Shown here: positions 39,322 through 48,699 of the stretch, piece by piece | Numbering within the stretch: position 1 is the first letter of the stretch | Layout: every line of letters starts with the position of its first letter | DNA from: Sycobia sp. Sy_11 | Lineage: Eukaryota; Arthropoda; Insecta; Hymenoptera; Epichrysomallidae | Reading direction: 5' to 3' | Assembly: GCA_018907035.1 (NCBI GenBank) | Contig: JACCIC010000288.1 | Coordinates: 381,001 to 445,000 of the forward strand | Length of the DNA: 64,000 bases | The notes under the pieces: model-generated | What the model was told of the DNA's origin: nothing | Databases searched by the model: none | What the model saw: only the letters and a program-made list of their open reading frames with translations | Program-made: the position numbers and the translations under genes

Positions 39322-42300
39322 TTTTCTGTTAAAATTCAACAATTTTTTGCACGGATAGTTGCTAAGATTGGTGCGTTTAATATCTAAAATGAAAAAAATT
39401 TTAAATACGACAATTTTTTATACAAAAACCACCCAATGTAATTTTGTAAGACAAATTTTCGAATTTTGCCCTCGGATTCTTGCTTAGGGCACCTAAAAAC
39501 ATAAGGTATGATACGTGTGACCTATTTATTATTTTGTTATACATGAAATTCGAGATCGAAAACATATTATAAAATTCATTGTATTGGTAGTTAATGGATT
39601 ACTTGATAATAGAAACTTTTTCTTTAAGCGCATGTTATTTTTAAGTCATCATTTCACATTATTTTCAATTGTCTCGTTCAAGAAATAACTGTGTTTAATT
39701 AAAAATTGTACTTACGCCGACTGTTGTAAATTAAACTAATAAATATTTTTATCGGTCTTACAGTTTTTATACAATAATCTAATTAAACCAGTATAATGGT
39801 AGTCAAACTGCCAGTGTTTCTGCCAACTCTTGTGAATCTGAAATAGAAATAATAATTCAAAATAAAATAAAATCGAATCGCTCCGGTTCATCCTCAGAAA
39901 CTAAACTGGAGTTTATAATTGAAAGCTAAACTGTTTTGAACGGAATTTCAGATTCTACCGAGGTGAATATGAACAAGTCAGACTGTTATAATATCAGTAA
40001 CAGTAGATTTTTGTATAAGAACCGTCAGGCCGATGAAAATATTTGTTAATAAAATAACCGTTCCTACATTTTTTATTATTAAAAAAAATTAGAATTAAAA
40101 ATTGTACTTATATCGACTGTTCTGAATTGAATTAATAAATATTTTTATCGGTCTTACAGTCTTTATAATATAATTTATTAGCTAAAATAATGAGTCAGAC
40201 TGTCCATGTTTATGTTCACCTCTGTAGAATTGAAACAAAATTTATTACTACAATAGATTATGTTAAAAATTAAAAATAAAAATAAAATAGAATTAATAAT
40301 AAAATAAAAATAAAATAAGATAAAATGAATAAATGCAATATTCTGTTAGTAAAGGACAGCCTGACTGCCCTCACCACCTTAAATTTAGAATCACCTTGGT
40401 GTCCGACGTTTCGAACCGCTGCGGTTCATCATCAGGAACTAAACTGTGTATTTATTATTTTTATTTTATTTTATTATTAATTTTATTTTTATTTTTTAAT
40501 TTTCTGATATAAATTACTGTAGTAATAAGTTTTATTTCAGATTCTTCGGGGGTGAACATAAACAAGGACAGTCTGACTGTCATTATTTTAGCTAATATAT
40601 TATATTATAAAGACTGTAAAACCGATAAAAATATTTATTAATTTAAATTAAATTAAGTTAAAAAAACAAAAAAAAAAAAAAAACAACAACAACAATAATC
40701 CCAACGCACGTAGCACTGGAGATCTTTTTGAACGCCAGCGCGAACCGACCTCCCTGCCGTGAGCTCGTTGTCCAGCTCCTCTCCACCCTGTGGAAGATCC
40801 TGGCCCTGTTCCGCGACCAGCGCCGCTACCTCATGTACTCGAGCTCCCTGCTGATCGCCTACGACGCCAAGCGGCTGCGCTACCACGTGAGGCGCCAGCT
40901 GAACAACAGCCTCGCCGAGACCCTGCTGCGCGCCCCGGTCCCCCGTAGCCGGGCCTTCGGCGGTGCAGCGGCGCGCAGCCTCGGCTCCCTCAATCAGATC
41001 GACCGGCTCGCCTATCCAGCCGGGGCCGCGGGCACGCCGACGTCGCCGGAGCCGCCCCAGTCGCCGCTCGGCTCGACCGTAGGCGCGGGCCGAGCCGGCC
41101 CCGGGCCCGCGTCGCGGCCGGGCTCGCCCCTGGCGGCCGAGTCGCCGACGAGGAGTCCCAGGATCAACAGGACCCTGGGCAGACTGCAGAGACTGAAGAG
41201 GAGCATCAGCCTGCAGAACTGCGAGTCGCTGCCCGAGAAGGCCGGCGCCGATTACGCTAAGGACGGCTCGAGGTACGCATAGAGCGCGTGTCCTCGGCAG
41301 GTTCTTTCTTCCTTTTTTTTTTTTTTTTTTTGATACTTTTGAAAATACAGAAATTCGTAGTGCGACGTTCGAATTATAGACTGATTTTTTTTTATTATTT
41401 GGCAATTAAATTATTACCATAGTCTATATTATTGCGAAATTGCGAGTGGATTCGTCAAACGGTCTGGAAATGCTTAATGAAATGATTAATGAAAAAATTA
41501 TATTTCCATAAAGCTTAAGGAATGTATTTCCAATTTCTATCGTTTGAGATAGATATAAATAAAGGTCACGATTAACTAAAATTCTTAATAGTTTAATGTG
41601 ACGCGTAGAAAATTTTTTAGAACAGTGAACTTTTTACTCAATCGGTACCCAATGAGCGGTCGATATCCCGTTAATGTCACGTACGACTTGGTATCTTTCA
41701 GTTCTCAAAAAGAAAATCTTTTTTTCCTTAACGAATCGAATTTATTAAAAAATTTCTCAAAGCCCGTGTATACATCATTGAAAGTATAAATTTAACGACA
41801 ATAGAGATTTTAATAAAGTAGATTTGAGAAGAAGACTTATACCGCAAACCTGCGCGTTACTAATTTTGTTTTTCTTTTTGTTCAAATATACCTGCAGTAA
41901 CCATAATTCATGCTTCACAGATCCATTATGCTTTAAAAGAGTTGTAAAAAATTAGAAAGCGATTTGAGATCCGATGTACGATACAAGTAATTTTAATAAA
42001 ATAAAGTTTTTAATTAATTAAGAAGCAAAAAAATCGGAAATTTACCCAACGAATCTTGTTATATTACAACATCCTGCTAAAGGGAAAATCAGACCTCCCG
42101 TTTATCAAATAATTCATCGAGATACATTTTATTTCAATACGTTGATAAATATATTTACCTACATAGATATCACAGACTGGTTAAAATATCTCTGCATATA
42201 CAAATCGATGGGCCCCGCGATAAACGAACCGATCAATCACGCATATGTAGCAGTGACACTCGTTCTGCCGTCCAGTAGTCTCTGACTTTAATACACATCC

Positions 42301-42730
42301 ACCATAAATCCACTATAATGAAGCCGATTATCTTTGCATCTCGCTGAGTTTGACGAAGAAGAAACAAACAAACAGACAGAAAACAAAAACGAAACAGCTC
42401 TGCATTATGAACTGAACGTCGAATGTTTAATTTTTCAGAGACGGGACGAGGGCGACGACGCCGAAGCGACTGCCCGACATTAATGTCCACAAGCTGTGCA
42501 GAACGCACTCGTACTCGAACAACTTCGACGCCGACATCATTCAAATGAAGGAGGATTACGCGGCCCTGCTGTCCGAGCTGAGCAGCACCTGCGAGGAGAA
42601 ACAGAAGTGGGTGAGGGTGTACATGATCGACTTCGCCCACGTATTTCCGAACCAGGACGGCGATCTCGACAATAATTACCTGGAGGGCATCGAGAATCTT
42701 GTTAAAATACTCGAGAAATTCCTCGCGTGA
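33144..42730 (+). CDS. IPMK: inositol polyphosphate multikinase
   Basis: Five coding exons: 33144-33348, 36030-36206, 37559-37819, 40714-41272 and 42439-42730. All junctions phase correctly and give 497 aa. The enzyme (Drosophila Ipk2) phosphorylates IP3 and IP4 to IP5 in the nucleus and cytosol, feeding inositol pyrophosphate synthesis. Signature motifs are PCVMDVKIG (residues 144-152, the PxxxDxKxG inositol-binding loop), SSSLLIAYD (257-265) and MIDFAHVFPN (463-472, metal-binding Asp465). These sequences fit IPMK better than IP3K or IP6K. Residues about 275-400 (exon 4) are an Ala/Pro/Ser/Arg-rich insertion, probably disordered, making the protein longer than human IPMK (416 aa). Codons are strikingly GC-rich, unlike the AT-rich genes to the left. 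The chosen ATG lies 42 nt after a probable acceptor (tttgcag, 33101). The exon 2 donor is gac|gtcagt; the nearby gtactc is out of phase. AATAAA occurs at 43020-43025. Introns 1 and 3 are filled with microsatellites and repeat-family copies. Confidence 0.92.
33374..33420. repeat. (TA)n microsatellite in IPMK intron 1
   Basis: About 47 bases of TA repeat beginning 25 bases after the exon 1 donor. Confidence 0.95.
33505..33665 (+). repeat. repeat family copy F (half copy) in IPMK intron 1
   Basis: Diverged right half of the family: a caatttctatttcatgctct segment, a ttaaaaacaaggacattata box and an end resembling gactgcaagagcgataaag...atttgttaattta. No left arm or core is visible. Confidence 0.5.
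33921..34262. repeat. microsatellite cluster in IPMK intron 1
   Basis: TA tracts at 33921-33965 and 34213-34262 flank a CT tract at 34135-34165. Open frames across this segment on both strands are repeat artefacts. Confidence 0.9.
34440..34472. repeat. (TG)n microsatellite
   Basis: About 32 bases of perfect TG repeat in IPMK intron 1. Confidence 0.95.
34890..35918. repeat. three long (TA)n tracts in IPMK intron 1
   Basis: TA tracts lie at about 34890-34938, 35346-35401 and 35865-35918, the last about 110 bases before exon 2. Confidence 0.9.
36258..36475. repeat. TG, TA and TATG microsatellites in IPMK intron 2
   Basis: A TG-rich tract (36260-36303) starts about 50 bases after exon 2, followed by TA (36392-36432) and tatg units (about 36446-36470). 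Confidence 0.9.
39280..39319. repeat. (CA)n microsatellite in IPMK intron 3
   Basis: About 39 bases of perfect CA repeat. Confidence 0.95.
39698..40055 (-). mobile_element. repeat family copy A with decayed hammerhead-like core
   Basis: Ends are inverted copies: taataaatatttttatcggt near 39737, and its diverged complement ending at about 40051. Inner boxes are also inverted. The loop at 39872-39900, read on the minus strand, has CTGAGGA, one extra T, then a GAACCG/CGATTC stem with one mismatch. The GAAA that should follow is GATT, so the core is disrupted. The left flank (aattaaaaattgtactta) is shared with the next copy, 400 nt away. Confidence 0.65.
40098..40645 (-). mobile_element. repeat family copy B with hammerhead-like ribozyme core
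   Basis: The fullest copy: about 550 bp, nearly palindromic. Arms of about 150 bp begin taataaatatttttatcggt and contain cagactgtcc and tgttcaccyc boxes. Its right end stops about 70 nt before the IPMK exon 4 acceptor. It encodes no protein. Between the arms lie AT-rich runs and an asymmetric, less AT-rich insert (about 40350-40445) that contains the ribozyme-like core. The same insert sequence (aaatttaaggtgg, gggcagtcagg, cctttactaac on the minus strand) recurs at 12.57 and 55.39 kb in the opposite orientation. No transposase or reverse transcriptase is present, so it must be moved by another element's enzymes. Confidence 0.7.
40401..40439 (-). ncRNA. hammerhead-like ribozyme motif
   Basis: On the minus strand, in order: GUUC (helix I), CUGAUGA (catalytic core), one U, GAACCG and CGGUUC (helix II, 6 bp around a 3-nt loop), GAAAC, GUC (candidate cleavage triplet) and GGAC (helix I partner). 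Helix I is 4 bp with one G-U pair. Helix III would be only A-U and C-G with no loop, as in dimer-forming hammerheads reported for Penelope-like elements and some satellites. The unpaired U between CUGAUGA and helix II departs from the canonical consensus and may weaken or abolish activity. Confidence 0.5.
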
Positions 42731-42989
42731 TCTATGATCTTGTGGGCGCTCGCTGAAACAGGTTAAAAATGACGCAATATTCTTTATTAAATAACTGTAC
42801 GTCGGTGCCGGATCGACGGATGAGAGGCGCAGGTGGCGCATTTTTCGCGCAACAGTAAGAATTTGCAGTTCCGAGACGATGCTTGAAGAAACTGTTGATT
42901 CGTCATGCAATTTCTCATTTATTGCGAATTGAATGGATACGAACGCAATACCTGATAAATTCGTTTGATCAAAATTCTGATGAATTTTT

Positions 42990-44915
42990 ATTAAGAATGC
43001 TTGGAAATTTGGTAATTTGAATAAAACTTATGATAAAAAACGTATTCTTGAGTACATAATGGTATAAATCTATGACACGTATAAATAGTTCAAAAAATAG
43101 TTTTTAAAAAACAATCCGAAAATCAAACAAAAAAAAAAAAAATGCAATCGAGCAGAAAACTTTGAAAGTTACTTTCTGTTTTTCTCATAACAGTAAAAAT
43201 TAAAATTAAAGAGAAATATTAAGATTAATTTTATTCATACCCGCAGAAGCGCCAATGTAGAACGCATTCATCATTTGTTTTCATCCCGATTGCAAGATGA
43301 TTCCAAATTTATGATTTATAAAATTGTAAACTTATGTGAGAACATTTTTTATATCTATTTTAGTCTTTTAAAAGCATTCGATTTTTATAAATTAAATTAC
43401 AGAAAATTTTATTTTTTTCATTAAAATTTTTGACAATTTTAAATATAAGTTTAGGGTTCTTTTCAATTTATTTGTATTTTTGATGTATCCTTATACCTTT
43501 ATAATAATGCGGCACTAAAAAAAATTAATAATAAAAAATCAAAATTTTATTTAGGAATATTGACTCAAGATAATGTTGATAAATTTTTACATTGACAATA
43601 CTAGATAAAAGAAAAGGATTCGTCAACATCAACTTATGATGTTTCAACACAGTATTGATTGGTTCTTTTGCTGTGTAAAAGATTTGTGATATAGGATATA
43701 TTATTTGTATTATGCGTGTTACATCTGATTAGTACGTATCTATTTAAAGAGTAAAGTATTTTTACTCTTTATATATTGCATTTTTTTAGATATTTGATTC
43801 GTTTAATGAGTTGCAATGTTATTTTAGATAATTATATTTTCTTTATCTGTTATGGAATAAAATTAATTTTATTGCTTTCAGTATTTTTAGCTTGTTGTTT
43901 AAATATGTTTTAGGAAGATGTGTATTATTCTTTTATTACCTTAATATCAGCGTAAACCAATAATAAAAATATTGAAGTGATAATGTAATGCTATGAAAAA
44001 TAGTTGGATTAATGAAATAACAGGCAAAAATAAATGCCTTTATAAGAAATCATTATTCAGGAAAGACTTTAATAATCATATTTAAGTAGTATACATTCTT
44101 TCTAATAAAATAAAATATTGTTTATCACATTTTTGTGCACAAATATTGAGGGATTATGCTGACTAATTGCAATGGTTACAAAATCATGTAACGTAATGAT
44201 TCTAGAAAAAATTTCATATATTCTGATAATATAAATGTCTGTGAAATTATTTTTATCGAAATTGAACAGTAAAATTTTGGAAATAATGAAATATTGTATT
44301 TATATACATAATTCAAATTATAGATTATATTAGACTCAAATTCTGTGTCTCTGAGAATAAGCTCAATTGATACAAACAGCGTATAGTTATTCAAATCCCC
44401 GAACCTTTCTGGTTGAAATATCAGGGGGTTAATGCCGCATGTGTGCATCGTAGGGTCGCGAGTCTCACGGAGTTGCATTTGAATTGGTATTGCGATATAT
44501 TAGCATTACACCTCGTTCTCGAACATATTCTGCGTGTCGCTAAATAGCATATATTGGTGCACTGAATTTTATACTATAAAATTTCCCCCTTTCTTCCGGA
44601 AAAATCTGCTTTTCTAATCTACATTCTGGCAAGCCCAAACCTTTTCGGAACTGAACTTAAATTCATTTAAAAGTATAATTTAAACTAAGAATGGTGTTTC
44701 TTGTTCCAAAATGGAATTTTATAATGTTTCTTCAATTTAAAATTACACTTGCTAAAAATTGTCTGATAGAACTGTTTTTTAGTTTTAAAGTAAGAAAAAA
44801 ACTCATTTTTCAAAAATTCTAAAATGATTTAATCCCTGAAATAAAATTTCATATATTGCTTATAAAACTATTTTGCAGCTACATGTCCTCTTTCAAACGA
44901 AAGTCAAAAACTCTC
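42990..44915. other. AT-rich flank between IPMK and the LTR element
   Basis: Nothing recognisable beyond the likely IPMK poly(A) region at its left end. The 100-codon minus-strand frame at 44176-44478 has no domain signature. Confidence 0.5.
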
Positions 44916-44921
44916 TATGTA

Positions 44922-45122
44922 TGTTATTTATTGAAATGAAATGAAAAAACTAAAAATTCACAAAATTATTTTATTTTCTTTACTTTACTTTCTCGACGTC
45001 TGGAGATAAACTGATACCACGTTTCTCTGGAACAGTTTTTTTGGTTTTATTTCTTGTGCCGCGAAGTTTCTGCCAAACTCTCTCTAATAATCTTAATTTT
45101 TTCAATCGCTTTTCTGCCCCCG
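44922..45122 (-). mobile_element. LTR-like direct repeat, copy 1 (3' side of the element)
   Basis: About 200 bases starting tgttatttattgaaatg match 46859-47056 in direct orientation at roughly 80 percent by eye, with gaps. The shared core includes ctcgacgtctggagataaac and the segment ending caatcgcttttctgcc. The match stops abruptly at 45122, so this LTR seems fused to unrelated or deleted internal sequence. An 82-codon frame runs across the junction (45295-45047) but I do not recognise it. Confidence 0.65.
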
Positions 45123-45313
45123 CATCTATACATAGTTTGAGGATGTATAACTAATTCGTACCGGCAGATATTACCAGAACTACTGTTAATTGCTTCAAAT
45201 ACTGCGTGTAGCAGCGTGCCTTTTTCGGACGCTTCGGAGCTTCGAAAGGCATTCAGTAAATAAGCTATAAAATTTATTTCAAGTTTGACGGCCAAAAAAA
45301 TTATTGAAAATGA

Positions 45314-46749
45314 TTATCGTTTAAGACAATAAAAAACGAGAAAAAAAGCTCGAAGAAAGTGTAACCCCCTTAATGCGCATTTTTCTCCAAAAAATTTTAC
45401 AGGTATAATTTTTAATAAAACTTCCGAAGTTGCTAGTGAATCTATTATGTTATTTTCAGACTCTATTGAAACTTGAGAAATTTTATTATTCTGAATATTT
45501 TTGTTGTGTAACGATTTATGATATTTTTTCCACAGTAAGAACATTTGACATTTTGACACGCATTTCTGTTGTGTCCTTTTCTTCATTTTCATATTTTGGA
45601 CAATCAGGACAACGATGAGAGTCTATTTCACAAAAGGAACAGACGAGATTTATTTCAGAAATTTTTCTTTGATTACTGCTGCGTTGTTTCTGTGTCGTAA
45701 TATTCACTATTCCTGAATTTGTAAATCTATCTCTTTTATCATTATATACCTAACTTTTTCCTTCATTTGAGGTTAACTCGATATTAAAAATATTTCCAGT
45801 AACAGCAATTCAGCTTCCGCAAGTAAAAATGCGCTAAGTATTTCTAAAGCAGGTTTCGACTGATCTTTCTCTGCAGCGTATTTATTAAGCATATTTTAAA
45901 GGTAAATGTAATTTTTCACCAATAATAGTTATTAATTCCGGATTATACAAATATGAATTTATATCTAATTTTTTCACGCTATTACCGAATTTCGTAATTT
46001 TATTGAAAATTGAACTAAACCAATTTTGCCTATGCATGGTAAAAATTTTATATCTTTAAAAATTTTTCTAAAATATATTTTTTATTTCCGACATGCAATT
46101 TTAATGTTTTCAGTATTTTTTCCGGATCATTTGTTGTGAATAAGAACGTACCAACACATTTTCGCGCCTCTCCTTTTACAGCATCAAATAGTCTCAACAT
46201 ATTTTCGCGTGCAATATAATTTCCAAGTTTCGAAGATAAATTATACGTTTCTTTGAAATGGAGCCATTCTAATGGATCTGCGTAAAAATTAGGCAACTTC
46301 ACCACAGTTTTTAATCTATTTGCTAACCTAGAATTTCCTTTACTACATGAATTTTCGCGCGCCGCATTCAAAGTGTTTGGAATTGCCTTTACTAAGCGTT
46401 CGGTCTGATCGAAAATAATATTAGAGTTCTCTTGTCTTATAGTTAAAGGTGAAAAACTCGTCCGCATATCTCCATCTTCAACTGATACTCATCGCGTTGA
46501 CGACGGCAAAATAACCTCCTGACTTCTCAGATGTTTAACCTCCTCTTCATTACCACCTTGAAACACGACAGCTCGATGGTCGCTAATGGGTCGTGAATGA
46601 ATAGTCTGGACTGGATTTGGATGATGACGGTCTGCTACAACTGATGTTGCCCGCTCGCAGCTTTGCTCGACATTTCGATGCCTCTGTTTTGCTGCTGCTG
46701 ATGTAGTGGCAGAGATTATCGATAATCCTTTACTTCTTCTTGACGACAT
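45314..46749 (-). pseudogene. degraded gag of a BEL/Pao-like LTR retroelement
   Basis: Minus-strand gag remnant in pieces. 46749-46489 is a possible N-terminus (MSSRRSKGLSIISATTSAAA). After a frameshift near 46487, 46467-46048 carries the BEL-type gag core: KTVVKLPNFYADPLEWLHF, then FDAVKGEARKCVG and KTLKLHVGNKKYILEKFL. Stops and shifts follow to about 45710. A zinc knuckle, CSFCEIDSHRCPDC (CX2CX4HX4C), lies within 45707-45516, and its frame overlaps a last piece to 45314. No protease, reverse transcriptase, RNase H or integrase is seen, so the element is internally deleted and non-autonomous. Confidence 0.7.
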
Positions 46750-46838
46750 TTTATTTTTATCTCTGATGAAAATAAGAAAAGAATATAATTAATTATTAAT
46801 TAATTATTTTTGTGCCTGAAAATTTTTTTACCCCAAAT

Positions 46839-46856
46839 TCCCGGGTTGCGGCACCA
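46839..46856 (-). other. candidate tRNA primer-binding site
   Basis: On the minus strand, tggtgccgcaacccggga begins two bases after the LTR boundary. It starts with TGG, as needed to pair with a tRNA 3' CCA end, and its complement has the form of a tRNA T-arm and acceptor strand. I cannot name the tRNA from memory. Confidence 0.55.
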
Positions 46857-46858
46857 TT

Positions 46859-47056
46859 TGTTATTTATTGAAATGAAAACCACTAAACAATTCAAAAATT
46901 ATTTTATTTTAATTACCTTATTGCTCGACGTCTGGAGATAAACTGATATCACGTTTCTATGGAACTATTATTCTTTTTTTTTATTTGTCGTGCCACGAAG
47001 TTGCCGCCGAACTCTCTTTAAGAACATCAACTTTTTCAATCGCTTCTCTGCCTCCG
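46859..47056 (-). mobile_element. LTR-like direct repeat, copy 2 (5' side of the element)
   Basis: Partner of the repeat at 44922-45122. On the minus strand it ends ...taaataaca and is followed two bases later by the primer-binding site, the normal 5' LTR layout. The true outer boundary to the right of 47056 cannot be fixed, because copy 1 is cut short and I see no clear target-site duplication. Confidence 0.65.
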
Positions 47057-47693
47057 ACTCGAGAAAGCGCCTCGCCAATGTTCAGAGCACACACTTATTG
47101 CACAAAAATTTGAAATGTATTACTTTTCGAACAAACCTCTTTGGTCAAATATTTCATAATTTATGCCCGCAACGCAGGTTCGGTCAAATAATCATTATTT
47201 AACAATTTTTTCTGCATTGATTCTTAGATCAAGGGCCGAAGACCATCCAGGATCAAGTAAAACTCGGTTTTGGTCGATGTTTTAACATCGCCAAATACGC
47301 TAAGGCGTCCAGGCCACGCTACACGTCGCGGCAATAAATGTGACTGCGCACAGTTTGACCAAAGTGTTGTTTTTAATGTTAAATGACTAATGAAAAATTG
47401 TAATTAACGTGCTTTCAGTTTTTATTTTAAATAGACGTTAAAGGACTTTCAACGATTTTAATATAAGTGGTGATTATTATAACTTAATCTATAACAGTGA
47501 TATAAGGAAGAAAAGGGTAGTGGAGGAGAATCAGGTTCCTATTTTTAAGAGACCACACTTCTGTCCAAGGAAAGAATAAGATAATAAAATTGAAGAATGA
47601 TATTTAGTAAAAATGGTAGTTTTCTTTATTTGGACTTACTTGTTTTTAGAGAGCGTGAGAGATGCTTTTCTTAGCTTCTTGACTGTGGACTAT

Positions 47694-48694
47694 CTAATTC
47701 AAATAATTAAATTTACCACGGAGATCATCGACATCATCATTAAACATCTCGATGGTATAATTGTTTGGGCAGATGTCATCGGGGTTGCGCAGTACAGGCG
47801 CAGCAGGATTAGTCAGATCCCACTTAGCTCTCGGAATTGGCGAAGTTTGGTAAAACGCTAACCGTACGTGGGCGTTGGACGTCGGATTAGCTAATTGCTC
47901 CACCGTTGGGCGAAGGTTTGAGATAAATACCTGCTCGATTTCGGTATTATCTTGTGGTCTAAGGTGAAGTTATCATGGGCGAGTTTCGGTATAAACAGGG
48001 AGTCAAACACTTTGATCTTCCCGATGGCATTGATTATCGTGCTGAGCTGATCTGGAACTACAATTACGGACTTAAGCGCCTGCAATCAATCCTCGTTCAA
48101 TGCGGGGTGACGATAGTCATCTTCATTATTTAAAATTGAAAGTACACCTCTTTGTATTAACTGAACTTTTGCTTCAAATATGGTCAGAGCTACACGATAC
48201 AATTGGTAAATTGATCCTTTAAGGGGCACGTTATTTAATTCAAATATACTAGAAAATATGTGTACAGTGGAAAAGCTAATTGCTCTTGTAGTGACTGCGA
48301 GGGTGATCGCCTTCATAGTATTGAGGGCGTCGAGGCGCTCAAGCGCGCTTATCCCATCCTTCACTCCAGGATATAACTTCTTCTTTCGTTCCTCACTGAG
48401 GATAGCTCCAGTTTCACGATTTCGTACGTCACGATGATTCTCAATCCGAGTTGACTGATAAGCAGATGGAGAAATACTTGGCCGGCCTGGTATCTGGCGG
48501 CCTGTGCTTGGAGGTGGTTGAGATTGACGTCTTGCCATCTCGTCGGCACGGTCCACATCGGATTCATGAATACTATTACGACTACGACTACTTTTGCCAC
48601 TACTACGACTGCCAGTGACACAGGCACTCGCACTGACTGCGCTGCCTTTTGTGGGAAAATTCGGGACTTTATATACCCGATCTGTCATTGCCAT
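47694..48694 (-). pseudogene. broken ORF of unknown origin, possibly from a mobile or viral element
   Basis: A minus-strand frame starts at ATG 48694 and runs 202 codons to a single in-frame TGA (48088-48086). The same frame stays open to about 47891, then an overlapping frame continues to 47694. The N-terminal 60 residues are Ser/Arg-rich and low complexity. Next comes a Pro/Gln/Ser segment (RRQSQPPPSTGRQIPGRPS), then a helical Leu/Ile-rich domain including NNVPLKGSIYQLYRVALTIF. Downstream pieces include PDQLSTIINAIGKIKVFDSL and RNPDDICPNNYTIEMFNDD. The pattern resembles a nucleic-acid-binding structural protein (gag or nucleocapsid type), but I do not recognise the family. Two lesions suggest a decayed copy. 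It lies 640 nt right of the LTR element with no shared repeat. Confidence 0.45.
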
Positions 48695-48699
48695 GGGAA

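Noticed and set aside
40500..41000. active hammerhead within the IPMK pre-mRNA
   Set aside because: The intact core at 40.4 kb lies on the strand opposite to IPMK, so the IPMK transcript would carry only its complement.
40653..41405. 250-codon minus-strand frame
   Set aside because: It is the antisense shadow of GC-rich IPMK exon 4 and continues into repeat-derived Lys and Phe runs; no domain is present.
42233..42910. 225-codon minus-strand frame
   Set aside because: It lies antisense to IPMK exon 5, whose plus-strand frame carries the conserved IDF motif.
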